64,000 nucleotides of DNA from NCBI GenBank assembly GCA_026120035.1, contig JALRME010000013.1, positions 496,001 through 560,000 on the forward strand, in the 5' to 3' direction. The DNA is from Coleophoma eucalyptorum (taxonomy: Eukaryota; Ascomycota; Leotiomycetes; Helotiales; Dermateaceae). Within the stretch, counting starts at the first letter, position 1; every line of letters begins with the position of its first letter. Positions 49,356-61,862 of this stretch are shown here, one piece after another. The translations under genes and the position numbers were made by a program. The notes beneath the pieces are model-generated. The model saw only the letters and a program-made list of their open reading frames with translations. It ran no database searches and had not been told where the DNA came from.

Positions 49356-49563
49356 ATTTGCGAATTGGGGAGCTTGTCATGACCTGAGCTGTTTTGGAAC
49401 TGGAGACGGCTTAAGTATCCTGCAAGGCTGAAGTGGTGTTGATTCACTCGCCGAAATTTAGTTCGGTGTGGGGGAAACTTTTGGCCGTGGTGACGATATT
49501 TCTCCACGAAGTTGTATCTGCCCCGCCTCAGATTCAACATCGTTTGCTCACCAAGACTCGCAG
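49356..49563. promoter_or_regulatory. Bidirectional promoter of GCN1 and the helicase gene
   Basis: Only 208 bp separate the two divergent start codons, so both promoters and 5' leaders must lie here or overlap the first exons. Confidence 0.6.
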
Positions 49564-52500
49564 ATGGCTGGTGGAAAAAAGAAAAAGAAGCCAGCTTCTA
49601 ACCCTGCGAGGGGTTTTGCAACGACCTCAATAGCATCCAAACCAAAAGCAGACGAAGTTGTTTTAGAAGAGGAACCAGAAGCGGCCCAGGAGCTCAAAGG
49701 TCAACCGGAGAGCAATACGAAAGACTCCAGCAACAGGAACTCAGATCCCACAAAACCTTCCGCACAACAAACGGAGTTATCCCCAGAAGAATTTGAAAGA
49801 CAGTTAGAGCTATCGGAACTTCAACTGCTGGTGGAGAAACATGCCCAGAAGTCAAAACGAGATGCTCAACGTCAGAAAACACGACTAGAGACGGACCGAA
49901 GAGTCCTGAGAGGCCAAGCAGAGACATTATCTACAAGGAAATGGCTTTCTCCCGAGCTTATGGATGAGATCTTGGATCTTGTAAATAGCGAAGGACGATT
50001 TTCCAACCCAGCAGATGCGCAGACCGGCTCGAAACAGCTCTCTGAGGAAGAATTAACTGTGCGGTTATGGACCTTACAACAGTCGCTTGTGGATGCAAAT
50101 TTCCCAGAAGAAAGGGTGCTTTTGGCTCTTCAGCACATTTTGGCTGTAGCAGATAAGCTCAGTCATGCAAATAAGGAGTCAATATGGGGTATGGAGGAAG
50201 CCTTGGAGTGGCTTGCCAGGGAATGCACACGAGATGAGCTTCCAGATTATGACCATGTACCACGAAAGAATGCAGCTTTGTTGAAGTCTCACACAGGTCG
50301 GTGAAACCTACCTTTTTCTGAGTCTATGCTTACTTGTAAACAAACCATCAGATACTCCAATCGATAGTCCTATTGCTTCAGGCACAAACACCCCTAAACA
50401 TCACGAAGCCGATACGCGTCATACAGGAGGCTCCAGTCTTGTGGACAATAACACGGCAAAAGGGGAAAAGAGACAAACTAATGTAAAGAAGCCTGCGGAG
50501 GTGGAGTATGACAGTGATATTGACCCAGATGACTTATTGCCTGTATACCTGGACTGCAAGACAAAGCTGTTTAATCTGGAAGCTGCAAAACCTAGGAGTA
50601 TACAACATGACGCGATGCGTACAGGTGGAAAGAAAAATGGTTTCAAGCCAGCAACACTTATGAAACCAGATCCAGTCATGGCCAAGCTCATTAGGAAGGT
50701 GAAGAAAATTGAGGATGACGTTCTATTCGACCAATACGTTGCAAACCAGCAGTGGGAGCCATTGAGAATTCAACTGGAGAGAGATGCCTCTGCACAGCGT
50801 CATGCAGCCGAGATGCAACCTGATTCCAAAGAGCCTCTGGAGCTTGACACAACTAACGATTCAGATGACGAAGTAAGCCGAGAAGCAGCCAAGATGGGTG
50901 CGGCTCTCCTCGAAGAAGGCAGTGATGACGATGCTGCTCTTGCCGACTTGTTTGCAAGCTTACCCGTCAATGAGGTTGATCCTTTGACAGGCAAGAGCAC
51001 CACTGTCGTCAATGGTAGCAATGGTGTGAAAGTCACGATTAGAGACTTTGGAAAATGGACAGGAGTCAATCCAACCCGAGTTTTAGAAGAGGCTTGTCGG
51101 GCAAGGTAAAAATTTTTACTAAATTTCGCCTCTTTGTTCTGTCTTAATGCTGATATCGAATGTACCAGAGATTCTTCAGTCAAACTCTCGTACACACTTA
51201 TATCTGAATCGAGCTTCTCAAACCGACACTCTTTGCGTATTACCTGGTCAAAGTCACAAGACATTTCGGGGGAGAACCCACTTTCACAAATTGAGTTCAA
51301 CTCAACTCCAAAGTCGCAAACTTTCACCATGGTGTCTATGTCCACGCCAGATCCAAGGCAATCAGAAGCATTTGTTGCCACTTCTGCCTTATTTCTTATA
51401 TTCTCATCATCGGCAAGAGAAGACAAGGTCTTCCTGCGACTGCCAGCAACGTGGAGAGATCTATGGACTGAATTTGCGGAGATCAAAAAGAACAAAATAG
51501 ACGAGCAGGATCGCAATGCTGTCCGTACCTTCCGTGACATGGTTAGGAGGAAGCGAGATCAGGAGATGGAAGACGGTGTCTTGTTACAAGGTGCATTTCG
51601 CAATCGAGGCAATCTACGCGCCCAAGACAACAGCGATGAATCTGGTCCAGAAAAGATGTCCAAAGCTTCGCTTACTCCAGACACTTATCACAGGATTTGG
51701 ATGGAGAAAGCTAGCACTCCTAGCTATAATATGATGCTTGTACGTGTGCCTGAGAACGTACTAAACCTTGTGCTAATTAGACACAGCAATCTCGTATGCA
51801 ACTACCCATGTGGGCCTTCAGAGATCAGGTTTTGCAGGCAATTGATCGGGAACAGGTTGTCATAATTTGTGGTGAGACAGGATGGTAAGCTCAGTTCCAC
51901 ACGATTTTCTGGATCATTCTCTAATAACTCCGTAGTGGCAAGAGTACCCAAGTACCGGCTTTCATACTTGAACATGAACTGTTGAAAGGGAAGCCGTGCA
52001 AGATTTACTGCACAGAACCTCGGCGAATATCAGCGATATCTCTAGCTCGAAGAGTTAGTGAGGAGCTTGGCGAGCGTAAGAATGATCTTGGAACATCAAG
52101 GTCTCTTGTGGGCTATGCGATCCGATTGGAATCGAACACGTCCAAAGAGACGCGCTTGGTTTATGCAACTACTGGTATTGTTATGCGCATGCTTGAGGCA
52201 TCGAATGATCTGAAAGATATCACTCATATCGTTCTTGATGAAGTTCATGAACGGACCATTGACAGTGACTTTCTGTTAATCGTTCTCCGGAAACTTATGT
52301 TAAGAAGACCTAATCTGAAGGTAGTCCTGATGTCTGCAACAGTCGATGCAGAGAGATTCTCCAAGTATTTGGATGGGGCACCTGTTCTCAATGTGCCTGG
52401 CAGGACGTTCCCTGTGCAGGTTCAGTACTTGGAGGATGCCGTCGAATTAACTGGATATTCACCAGATAACGTCCACCAAGAGAAATTCACCGATCTTGAT

Positions 52501-54544
52501 GACGATGATGTTGAAATTGCTGAAATGAATCAGAGCGAGTCTTCTAAAGCTGAGAGCACAAAGAATCTTCGTGGTTACAGTAATAAGACCCGTAACACAA
52601 TTGCCCAAATGGATCCTTATCGAATCGATTTTGAATTAGTTACCCAACTAATTGCTAAGATTGCTGGAGACGAGCGATACGTCGATTATAGTAAGGCCAT
52701 CTTAGTCTTCTTGCCTGGAATCGGAGAAATTCGCCAATTAAATGATATGCTTGTTGGCCACCCAGCTTTCGCTTCCAACTGGTACGTGTATCCACTACAC
52801 TCAACTATTGCCAGTGAAGATCAGGAAGCTGCGTTTCTGGTGCCACCAGCAGGAACGCGAAAGATTGTACTTGCTACGAATATCGCTGAAACTGGTATCA
52901 CAATACCGGATGTCACATGTGTGATTGATACCGGAAAACATCGAGAAATGAGGTACGGTTATTCCTTATTACAATGAAGCACATTGTTAATATTTCACAG
53001 ATTCGATGAGAGAAGACAGCTCTCGAGGCTCCTAGAAACGTTTATAAGTAAAGCAAATGCCAAGCAGCGAAGAGGTCGTGCTGGTAGAGTACAGCAAGGC
53101 TTATGCTTTCACCTTTTCACTAAACACAGACATGACGAACTTGTAAGTCTTATATAGCCAGTTGTCGTAGCAAACTTAGTTCCCAGGCTGACAGTGTTAC
53201 TTTAATTTTAGATGGCAGACCAGCAGACTCCGGAATTCTTGCGCTTGTCTCTTCAGGACCTGGCAATCAGAGTAAAGATTTGTAAATTGGGTGGCATTGA
53301 AGAGACTTTAACGCAAGCTTTGGATCCTCCTTCGTCGAAGAACATTCGACGAGCTGTCGATGCTCTCATTGATGTCAGAGCCTTAACTGCGGGAGAGGAA
53401 TTGACACCCTTAGGACTTCAACTTGCAAAATTACCTTTGGATGTCTTTCTTGGTAAACTTATTCTGTATGGGAGCATATTCAAGTGCCTTGATGCCGCTA
53501 TTACCGTTGCTGCAATACTGTCATCTAAATCTCCATTCTCTGCGCCGTTTGGAGCACGGGCACAAGCTGATACGGTTCGGCTAGCCTTTCGCAGAGGTAT
53601 TACCACCATCTTAATCGCATGTCTATGGCGACTAACTATTTTATAGGAGATTCGGACTTGCTAACTGTTTACAACGCCTACTTGGCATGGAAGCGGGTCT
53701 GTGTTACCAATGGCTCGGAATTTCAGTTTTGCAGGAAGAATTTCCTTAGCCAGCAAACTTTGTCTAACATCGAGGATTTGAAGGGCCAACTGGTCGTATC
53801 CTTGGTTGACTCTGGTTTCCTTCCACTTACAGAGGTGGAGAGGACGATGCTCAACAAGTCTGTCGCACCCTTTCTATTTTATAAGCTATACTGACTGCTT
53901 AGGACACGATTCACGAGTCGAAAACGTCAATTCTTCGATATACCACAGCGCGCCAATGTCAATAGTGATAATGACACTATCACTGCCTCTGTAATTGGCT
54001 GGAGCTTCTATCCAAAACTTCTCGTCCGTGATGGAAAGGGATTCCGCAATTGTGCGAACAATCAGTCTATCAGTCTGCACCCAACTTCAGTCAACAAAGG
54101 CCATCACGAACTCAAATGGCTCTCATACTACCACATCATGCAAGCAAAACAGTAAGTAGATCTCTAGAGTATATTGAGGGTATCTTAATAACCTATTAGG
54201 TTTTATAACGCACATGAAACTACTGCCATCGAAGAATTTTCAATTGCTTTACTATGTGGGGATGTCAGAGTTGATGTAAGATTACTCCATGACTAGGCCA
54301 ACTAATGCTGTAATTTGCTAACCTGGTAAAGATGTATGCAGGAGTCTTTGTCCTGGATGGAAATAGAGCACGTTTTGCGGTCTCGGATTGGAAGACAATG
54401 CTCGTGATCAAGACATTACGTACAAGATTACGGGACATTTTGACCAAGTCGTTTAAGAGTCCGGGAAAACCTTTGACGAGTCAACAGCAAAAGTGGATGG
54501 ATGTTTGGCAAAAAGTATTTTCACAGGAGTTCAAGGACAGATAG
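49564..54544 (+). CDS. DHX29/YLR419W-like DExH-box RNA helicase
   Basis: Eleven exons: 49564-50296, 50352-51105, 51169-51739, 51781-51884, 51936-52952, 53001-53142, 53212-53596, 53647-53857, 53903-54151, 54200-54275, 54332-54544. Total 1484 residues. The basic N-terminus [13 protein letters not shown] is followed by a helical region and a UBA-like segment ([20 protein letters not shown] to EEALEWL). The helicase core has GETGCGKSTQVP (motif I), [15 protein letters not shown] (Ia), LDEVHERT (II), MSATVD (III) and [12 protein letters not shown] (VI). The winged-helix/HA2 and OB-fold region ends [23 protein letters not shown] in place of DEAH, plus the UBA-like part, point to the DHX29/YLR419W group, linked to translation initiation. 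Some introns are very short (41 and 45 nt). Confidence 0.92.
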
Positions 54545-55088
54545 ACAATGGATCCAGGTTGCTATTGCATAAGAGGGGCGTTATTATGTTCAGCGAGCAT
54601 ACCAGCATACACGGGAAGCAATCTAGGGACTATAGCTCAATGGAGAATTGGAGCACCTCGAATGAGGCTAATTATGCTTTTGTAGTGATTGCTTTGATTT
54701 GTCTTGCCATATCAACTTACTAGTGTTTCTACGAAAGGAGAGAATACTTGATTCAAAGCTCTAAAGGAAAGTATATCTGAAGATTGATGAAAATCAGGAT
54801 TCTGTTGTGATTCTGCTCTATGGCTGAGATGAAAATATTTCACAATGTCCTACTTCTGCCCAGGACATTTAGGGAAAGGTAGTCTTTCGGAATATAGGTC
54901 TTCAACGTTCCTGCACCATGGTATTCGTATTTGCGTTTTGGGTTTACTATACAACTGAAAGGCCTGGTTATGATCTAGCCTAGGCTTTATACATGATATA
55001 TTCCCACAAACTTATCTCTTTCCCTTCCAATGCACGTATAACGCGATCGTAACCGCAATTGACTTCTCCCAGAGACACTACTAATCAA
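54545..55088. other. Convergent 3' regions, no gene
   Basis: Between the helicase stop and the stop of the 1198-residue protein gene. Nothing coding seen. Confidence 0.6.
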
Positions 55089-58000
55089 TCAGTCGTATGA
55101 CAGGTGGCTGTAAGTGTCAGGCTCGATATTGCACTTAACGAGGTCAATCAAGTCGATATGCGCATCCCCAGAGACCTTGCCAACAACAGACGAACCAAAA
55201 TCCTGCTTAAAATCAGCAACGATCTTTACGCTTGAAAAATTTGGATGCTCTTTTACAACTTGCTCAAGGTTGGCAAGGCCACTTTGCACAAGTTGCTTCG
55301 AGCGGAACGAGATCGAGAGTGTGTGGCGGTCGGGTCTCCTGATCGATGCGGGCCAATTTAAAGGAATTGGTGTATCGTCCGGGCTATCTGGGCCATCTCT
55401 CTTATTCTGAGCCTCTGGTGTCATGTACAGAGATCCGCCCGATTCCTGAGATTGGTATCTCTGGAGTTCATGGAGTGGGAGCAGTAACTGTGTAGAGAAG
55501 ACAGTTGGGTTACTGGTACTACCACAATCTTTCTTCCAAGCCTTGGTTGCATAATCGGTAGTATGCTCTGGTACCTCCCTGTTGCTTTGTCGTGTGGGGC
55601 TATGAGCAATGTCAAACTGGTTCTCTGCCATCATGCTCATCTTACGCCTCTTGGCGGTTGGCTGCATTGCATCCTCGTCGTATTCCTTACCAGTTGTCTT
55701 GGTTGATCTTAAGTTCTCAAAAGAATTCCAATCTTTTCCCCATCCATCAAGAGATACTATCTGCTCATTTGACATGTCACAGTTTTTGTTGTGATCTGGA
55801 TACTTTTGTTAGTTTTCCTTGAAGCCGAACTGTGGAAATGCTCACAATTGCAGTCAACGATGTTCTTGACAAAGCGTTCGTTCTGGATTTTCTCCTCCTC
55901 TTCAAGCCTAAAGTTCTCTAGCTTGATAAGCTCGTTCTCCTTTTCAAATTCCTCTTTGCTCATTAAAAATACAAATTCATTTCCCCAGACGCCCATTTCT
56001 CTTCGCTTCTTCTGGATTGGTGGAAGGTGAGGTGAAAACCCAGAGATTGTTGGAGTTGCAGCATCATCTACTGGCTTTTGTTGGGGAATATCATCTTGCA
56101 ATTGAACAGGGTTCTGAGCCCATGTATCTCGTGGAACTAATGGTGCACCACGAGAAGCAGCAAAATCAACTGCAGTTAACGCTACCTTCGTAGCTGTCTG
56201 TATCATCTCCTGTAAAGTTTTCTTTACGCGCTTCTTGGCCTCTTGTTTTTGATGCAGAGAAGACAACTTCCTCTTCAATGACGAGTTATTAGCACCATAG
56301 TTATTAAGTCCAAGCACGGCGGGGAACATGAGGTCTGCCGGTTTCTCGTCTGCGTATAGGATGTTTTCAGCATCTCCGAGTTTTATCACAGAATCGACGA
56401 TAATATTTGGAATTTCCAGGCTAGTTTTATCCCCTCGTATCTCTTTTAGTTTTTTGGCCATATTCTCTCCGGTCGCGATAAATTGGTGAAGGTCAGCGAT
56501 ATTTTCCTGGTTGCCCAGGTCCTGTGCTGCTCTCATGAAGACATTGTCGGTGTCAATAGCATTGTTTCTGAATGCTGGGTTGTTATCCTGAGCATTATGG
56601 CCACCTTGAAGAGGCTTTGTATTGATTGGGTATGGTGGATCGAAGAGTTGGCATTCATTTTGTGCAAATTTCTTCTCACCCAACTTCCCAGCTTTCTTGA
56701 GTTCGACGGCACGGTTTCTATATTCCTGCTTCTCGCTTCCTGTGTCGATGAGCTGCAGCCTCTCAAGCTCGGAACCCTGCCTAACGTTACTAACTCTCTG
56801 CTCAAGCTGGTGGACTTGTGGTGAAGTAGCTGGATGATTATCGACGTTGAAATTTTGCTGAGATACTCTTATGATATTTTGTTTTGGAGCTGGTAAGCGG
56901 ATAGTATTTTTTCCATCGTCTACCTCAGCTGAGCTGCTTGATGGTTGATAAAAACGTTTATGCATGGAGGTGCTTGCCTCATCATGAGATTTATCATCAT
57001 CCACTGGAGATGTGTTTCCCATACGAGTATCAGGTTCCTGAGTTTGCACGGGTATTGCATCAATGACAATAGACATATTATTGGCAATGCCTATTGATCT
57101 AAATTGGCCTGGTTTTAGAAGAGAGCCGAATTTATCACTGATATTTGTACCTGCAGTGATATCCATGCCAGATTGTTCCTTGTTGTCATCAGACTCTCCT
57201 TTGTAGTTGATGAACTCCCCATCGAACTCAGAGACATCGGCAACCTTATCCTCTTCAAAGGGAAATGATGAGAAACCTGGAGCGTTGTCACCTGGTGCTG
57301 TCAATGGTGGTAGTAAGCGAGTACGCTCGTGGAAAGGCTGTAGAGCTTCGATTGCTGATAATTTAGTTGAATTGACATCACTGACTTCAAGAAGCTCCGA
57401 ATCAACAAAAGCTGAGCACAAGTGTATCAAGGGAGAGATACCTGTGAGTTGAGTCGCAGAAGTTGCATTATCGGCCGATAAACCGTTGCCCATAACCATG
57501 ATGTAACAATTATCGAAATGGTGAGGTATTAATATGTCTATATCTGCTATTCCCTCATCAGTTGCGTTAATTTCAGCTCTTCCTAATGAAAGATTGCTTC
57601 TATCCACAGCGTTAACGTCAATACGGTTGGCTGGCTGAGATATTGGATGCTGCTGATTCTGAGGCTGACTAGAACCCTGTAAAGCAAAGCCCTCTAGGCT
57701 ATACAGGTCGATATCCATTAAATTGTCATTATGTGGCTGTGCTGTAGTACGGTCATGCCTGTCGGGTTGAGATTTGGTTGAGGGATAGTCTTTGTGTGGT
57801 TGAGTTTTGCGGTGAGGATATTGAAAGTTTTGGCTGAGTGAATTATTCCTAGATTTGGTGATGCGTCGAGTTTCTAAGCTGGTGCGCTGGCTAGATGGTC
57901 GTGGTTGATGGGCATTCTGTATTTGTGCGGCTGCTTCATATGTATGCGATCTAGATGGCTTACTGGGCATCTTAATGTCTCTGTCGACAAAGGAGGCGAA

Positions 58001-58785
58001 GGATTGAAAAGTACCTTTATTGATTCTTTGAAAAGGTGAGCCCGCGTCGAAAGTTTTTCCTTGGCTAATACCAAAGCTTTGTCCTGTTGGCTTCTGCCTG
58101 AAAGTTCGAACAGCAGATCCACTGTGACGTTGATGATGCAGGCCTACAGTATGTGAATTTTTTAAAATGGACTTTTCTTCTACTGTAACAGAGCTCTGTT
58201 GGTGCACTGGTGTATGAGTAAGGTCATTTTCCATCGACTTTCGCCAATCAGAGGTTTGTCGACATAAAACTCCTACAGCAACGCCGTCGCTTGTCGAGTT
58301 TCTCAAGTGAAAACCAGAACGCTGTAAGCGTATTCCTTCTACTGCATTGTTATTTCCCAGAGAATCTTCCAAATTAGTACCATAATGTTGGCGCAGCACT
58401 GCTCCAAGTTCTAGTGCAAAGTTGCGTTCTGTCAAGTGTACTAGAGTAGAGCCAAAACGGGGTTGACCGTTGGTGAAATCGAAGTTGCCAGCGGCGATGT
58501 TTTGAAAAGCTTGTCTTACTTGCTCATTTGCATGCCTCATCATGGGATCAATTCCAGAGTGCGAGAAGCCTTGAGTGTCATTTCGAGAAGGATTGTCCTG
58601 CTGAGCTGCCTGTTTGACTTGATCGAGCAAAACAATGCTGCCTTCATCATTGATATAGTAAACTACTCAGCTTCAGCATTTACGGGAGACCATAAGAGAG
58701 TTACATTCTTACAAAGACCTTCCTCCTTTACCTTCTGCTTCATTTCTTTCTCCTTCTTCGCGGGTTTCCTGCGTTCTGGACCCAT
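55089..58785 (-). CDS. Large uncharacterised protein, mostly disordered
   Basis: Exons 58785-58713, 58662-55846 and 55795-55089 give 1198 residues. Not recognised. The N-terminus is basic (MGPERRKPAKKEKEMKQK), then a short ordered-looking part (YYINDEGSIVLLDQVKQAAQ) and QVRQAFQNIAAGNFDF. A long Gln/Asn/Ser/His-rich disordered middle follows. Near 918-963 there is a likely coiled coil (EEFEKENELIKLENFRLEEE). Basic patches such as TAKRRKMS and KKRREMG may be nuclear localisation signals. The last ~70 residues look folded (HTLSISFRSKQLVQSGLANL, SVKIVADFKQDFG). The first intron uses a GTAAGA donor and restores LFYYINDEGS. No start codon in frame upstream before a stop. Function is not inferred. 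Confidence 0.75.
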
Positions 58786-61397
58786 CCTGAACCCTTTTAG
58801 TTGACTTAGCGTCTTCGCTTAATGCAGATGAGGGTGTTGTTATTAAGCGACTAAGTCAACGTGTTGAGAACCACAGAGCAACGATGATGGATGGTTGAAG
58901 TTCATCGCTGTTATTGGTAGATTTCGAGAGGTTCTAGATATTTGGAAGGTGAGAAAGACGTGTTCTGCCTTTGGCCTGTTTGGGGGAGGGGGAACTTTCC
59001 AACCCGCTAAATGTCGCGAGGTAAACGATGAAAGAGGGAGCCTCTTAGATTGCATGTATCCCTTTCGTCTGCTGCATTATCTATCTGAACTTCTCAATCG
59101 TAAGAGCGGTACTATGTGGCGCAAGATTGCATCTTCTACAGATCATTAAATCAAAATTAATATCATGTGATGCATATTGAAAGCGCGAATGATTAGTGTT
59201 GAATAGTCACAGTCAAGTTCTGTATTGCATTTAAATCAATCGCAGTTTGAAGAATGCCTCACAAGTGACTGTTCTAGATTAAAGTATATCAGATGGTAAA
59301 CATGCTAAGCAAATATAACAACCTCAGTGGAGAGTATCCTAGGCATTGCATGTACTTTTACCAATATGTAATAATCCTGTTTCTTAAGAACACACGCACG
59401 TATTGAATATTTTCCTCTTTGGCAGATATTTTAAAGGGTGAGGTATAGTAATCCTGTGAGGCAAACACTTTTATAATAGAATACTTTTTTAAAGACAGAC
59501 TTTTGCAAGATGATTATATTTATACGGCAAAATCTTGTTCTGTGTGACTAACTTCCAAAGAAATTAGTGATCCATGACTTCTATCTTTATCAAATAGTCC
59601 ATAAAAAAATTCCTCGTTAGAAACACAGAAGCAAAGAAATTTTCTCAAAGGTGAACCATATTAGAAGTGTCTCTACAATATTGTATGAATTGCCCTTAGT
59701 AACCCTGCAAATGGCCTAGCTGTACCGAATCTGACATGGAAAAATGACTTATAGGCGATAAAAATCCAGCTCTCTTGCAATACCTCCTAGTTGCGATGAT
59801 TCTTGTAGTCTTTGCATGAAGCTCTACGAAAACATTTCCGTTGTTTTGGTAGGCAATTTCCTCTCAGACATTAGGAGTACCAAAGTTGATGTATGCGTAG
59901 GTGTTTCTCATTGAGAGGTGGGGCGCGAGGGAGGGGGCAGTTCCTGTGACTCTTACAATCATGAATAAATCAGTCAAACTAAGAACGATGGCATAAGTAA
60001 AGCATTTTCGAATTGTAAACTTTGAAACTGAAGATTAGAAGCATAGACCACAATAGCCAAGTTATTGAAATCCTGAGCTATTCTATTGCTAACATATATA
60101 CCAGGGCCACTTATCTCGAACGAGACACAAAGTCATAAATAACAAATTAACAATGATAACTGGGTACGACCAAAGAATTGGAATAAACAATCCTTGCACA
60201 AGATGTAGTCAAGGTTTTGATACGAATATTCCCACGGTTCTTTGGCCACGCTTCAGCTAACAAGGTAAACAGTCTCATTTGAGATGACAGAGAATATGTC
60301 AGTATACCTTGAGCTCGATTCGCACAACTTAAGTTGCCTATGATCTATGCTGATCGCCACTCACCTTATTACGTGTGCCAATATCATAGCATTATGGAAT
60401 AGTCATATAATGTAGATTATTAAGGCCACGATTGTAGAGGCCACTTTTGCAAGGCGAAGCCTCGAAGAGACAAAACAAGGCACCCATTCTTACTATTGGG
60501 TTCTAAGTAGACCTTGAATTATCCTTCGGGATCTGGAATGCCGTAATCCCTTGATCTCTCCACAAGCAGCCTTGGGTGAACCTGATAGATCTCCCGTAGA
60601 AGACTGCTCGTAAGGCGAATCGATCTTCCTTGCAGAATAAAGATCGTCAACGTAGGGCGACTTGGGACATCTCCATTGAGAAGCTGATCTCGTCAGATAC
60701 TAGCCCATGGCGAAGGATTGCTTTCTTCTCCATTCAACACGTCAAGCCTTAATAGGTGTGATAAAAAGCAATATCATACCAAGACTTGCATATGATCGAC
60801 GCTCTCGAGGTTCACAATGGCATTAATCTGTGGTTCCGCTGAAGGGCGAGTCGATAGCCCGACATAATTTCAGATGCTGGACCGGTGAGATTATCAATTC
60901 CGCTTCCATGACAATAAGGCATGATGAGGCTGCACAGCGGATTCAAGGTCCTGGTGGTTGGAAATGAGAATAATAGAATGATTATCCTATTCGCTTCGGC
61001 CCCCGCCCAGCAAGATCTCACGAGCAAGTGGGCGATCTTCTGCAAAGTAGGATGAACGGATTTGTGACAGGTCTGGAGTCTTATATGGTACCCAGATCTG
61101 CTCTGCATCTGGTTTCAGCTGAACCAATCACTGGCCGCTTCTATCCATTCCCAAGATCCCGGGTGACTCCTACGGCTCATCGCTGAGCGCCTACTAGAGT
61201 AGAGCTTCCAGAACGATAACCATGTGGATTACTCTGATCGGGCTTGTCGGGAGTCTCCACAGCCCAGGCTGCGAATGTGAAGGATGACATCCCGCTTTCG
61301 CAAACGTATGAAGTACATGCATTTACCGTGCAACATAATAATTCGACATATGTTCGTTCGACGAGGATTCTAGCCATTAGTTATAGAGTCGCAATTT

Positions 61398-61676
61398 ATG
61401 TATAGCATCTCCCAGTGGGAAGGGTTCGGTCGGTTGTCTGCAAAACATACGGTGAAGCATGCGCGGTGCAGTTTTCGCCAATCAATTGGGCAACTGGCCG
61501 TTCGCCTTGTCGAGGCGAACGGATTTCGACGAGTCTCACGCAGACAAATTGATATGCATCTGCACCACAGGAAGGCAGCATGCAGGCTAAGACGCACAGA
61601 AGAAATACGTGGGCAATTTCTAGAACTCGGTGATAACGAACAGTCATTGAACAACATCTTGAACTTGTACAGCTGA
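61398..61676 (+). CDS. Doubtful ORF, possible remnant or terminal exon
   Basis: 92 residues, ending at TGA, with helical, protein-like content (SIGQLAVRLVEANGFRRVSR; EEIRGQFLELGDNEQSLNNI). A stop lies shortly upstream in frame, so earlier exons, if any, would join near a TAG/AG acceptor at about 61370. No family is recognised. The opposite strand is also open for 95 residues, which weakens the case. Confidence 0.28.
   Translation: MYSISQWEGFGRLSAKHTVKHARCSFRQSIGQLAVRLVEANGFRRVSRRQIDMHLHHRKAACRLRRTEEIRGQFLELGDNEQSLNNILNLYS
61499..61521. repeat. Perfect hairpin, nine-base arms
   Basis: CGTTCGCCT, then TGTCG, then AGGCGAACG. Lies inside the doubtful ORF at 61398-61676. Could be a regulatory palindrome, RNA stem or chance. 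Confidence 0.7.
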
Positions 61677-61862
61677 CCGAGTTCATGTCACATACCGTGA
61701 GAATCTGGTGCGTGGGACATATAAACACTCAGATCCAGTTACTGAATGAAGTCTGTTGACTCCTCAGAGCTCTTGATACTGTGCTTGTCGTACAACGTAA
61801 AGCCCCATACTTTTCCCCTGCAGTTTTCTAGCCACGCGAGTGTACGAATGTCGTCCCAACCC

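Larger units (their letters stand above)
58786..61862. other. Gene-poor AT-rich region
   Basis: About 3 kb between the divergent starts of the unknown large protein and the small gene at 61.9 kb. 59.1-60.4 kb is AT-rich with many stops. 60.4-61.7 kb is less AT-rich and has fragments that look protein-like on both strands, which may be remnants of a decayed gene. Only one ORF (61398-61676) is listed. Confidence 0.5.

Noticed and set aside
58786..61862. Intact transposon in the AT-rich gene-poor region
   Set aside because: No transposase or reverse-transcriptase motif, terminal repeats or target-site duplications were visible.
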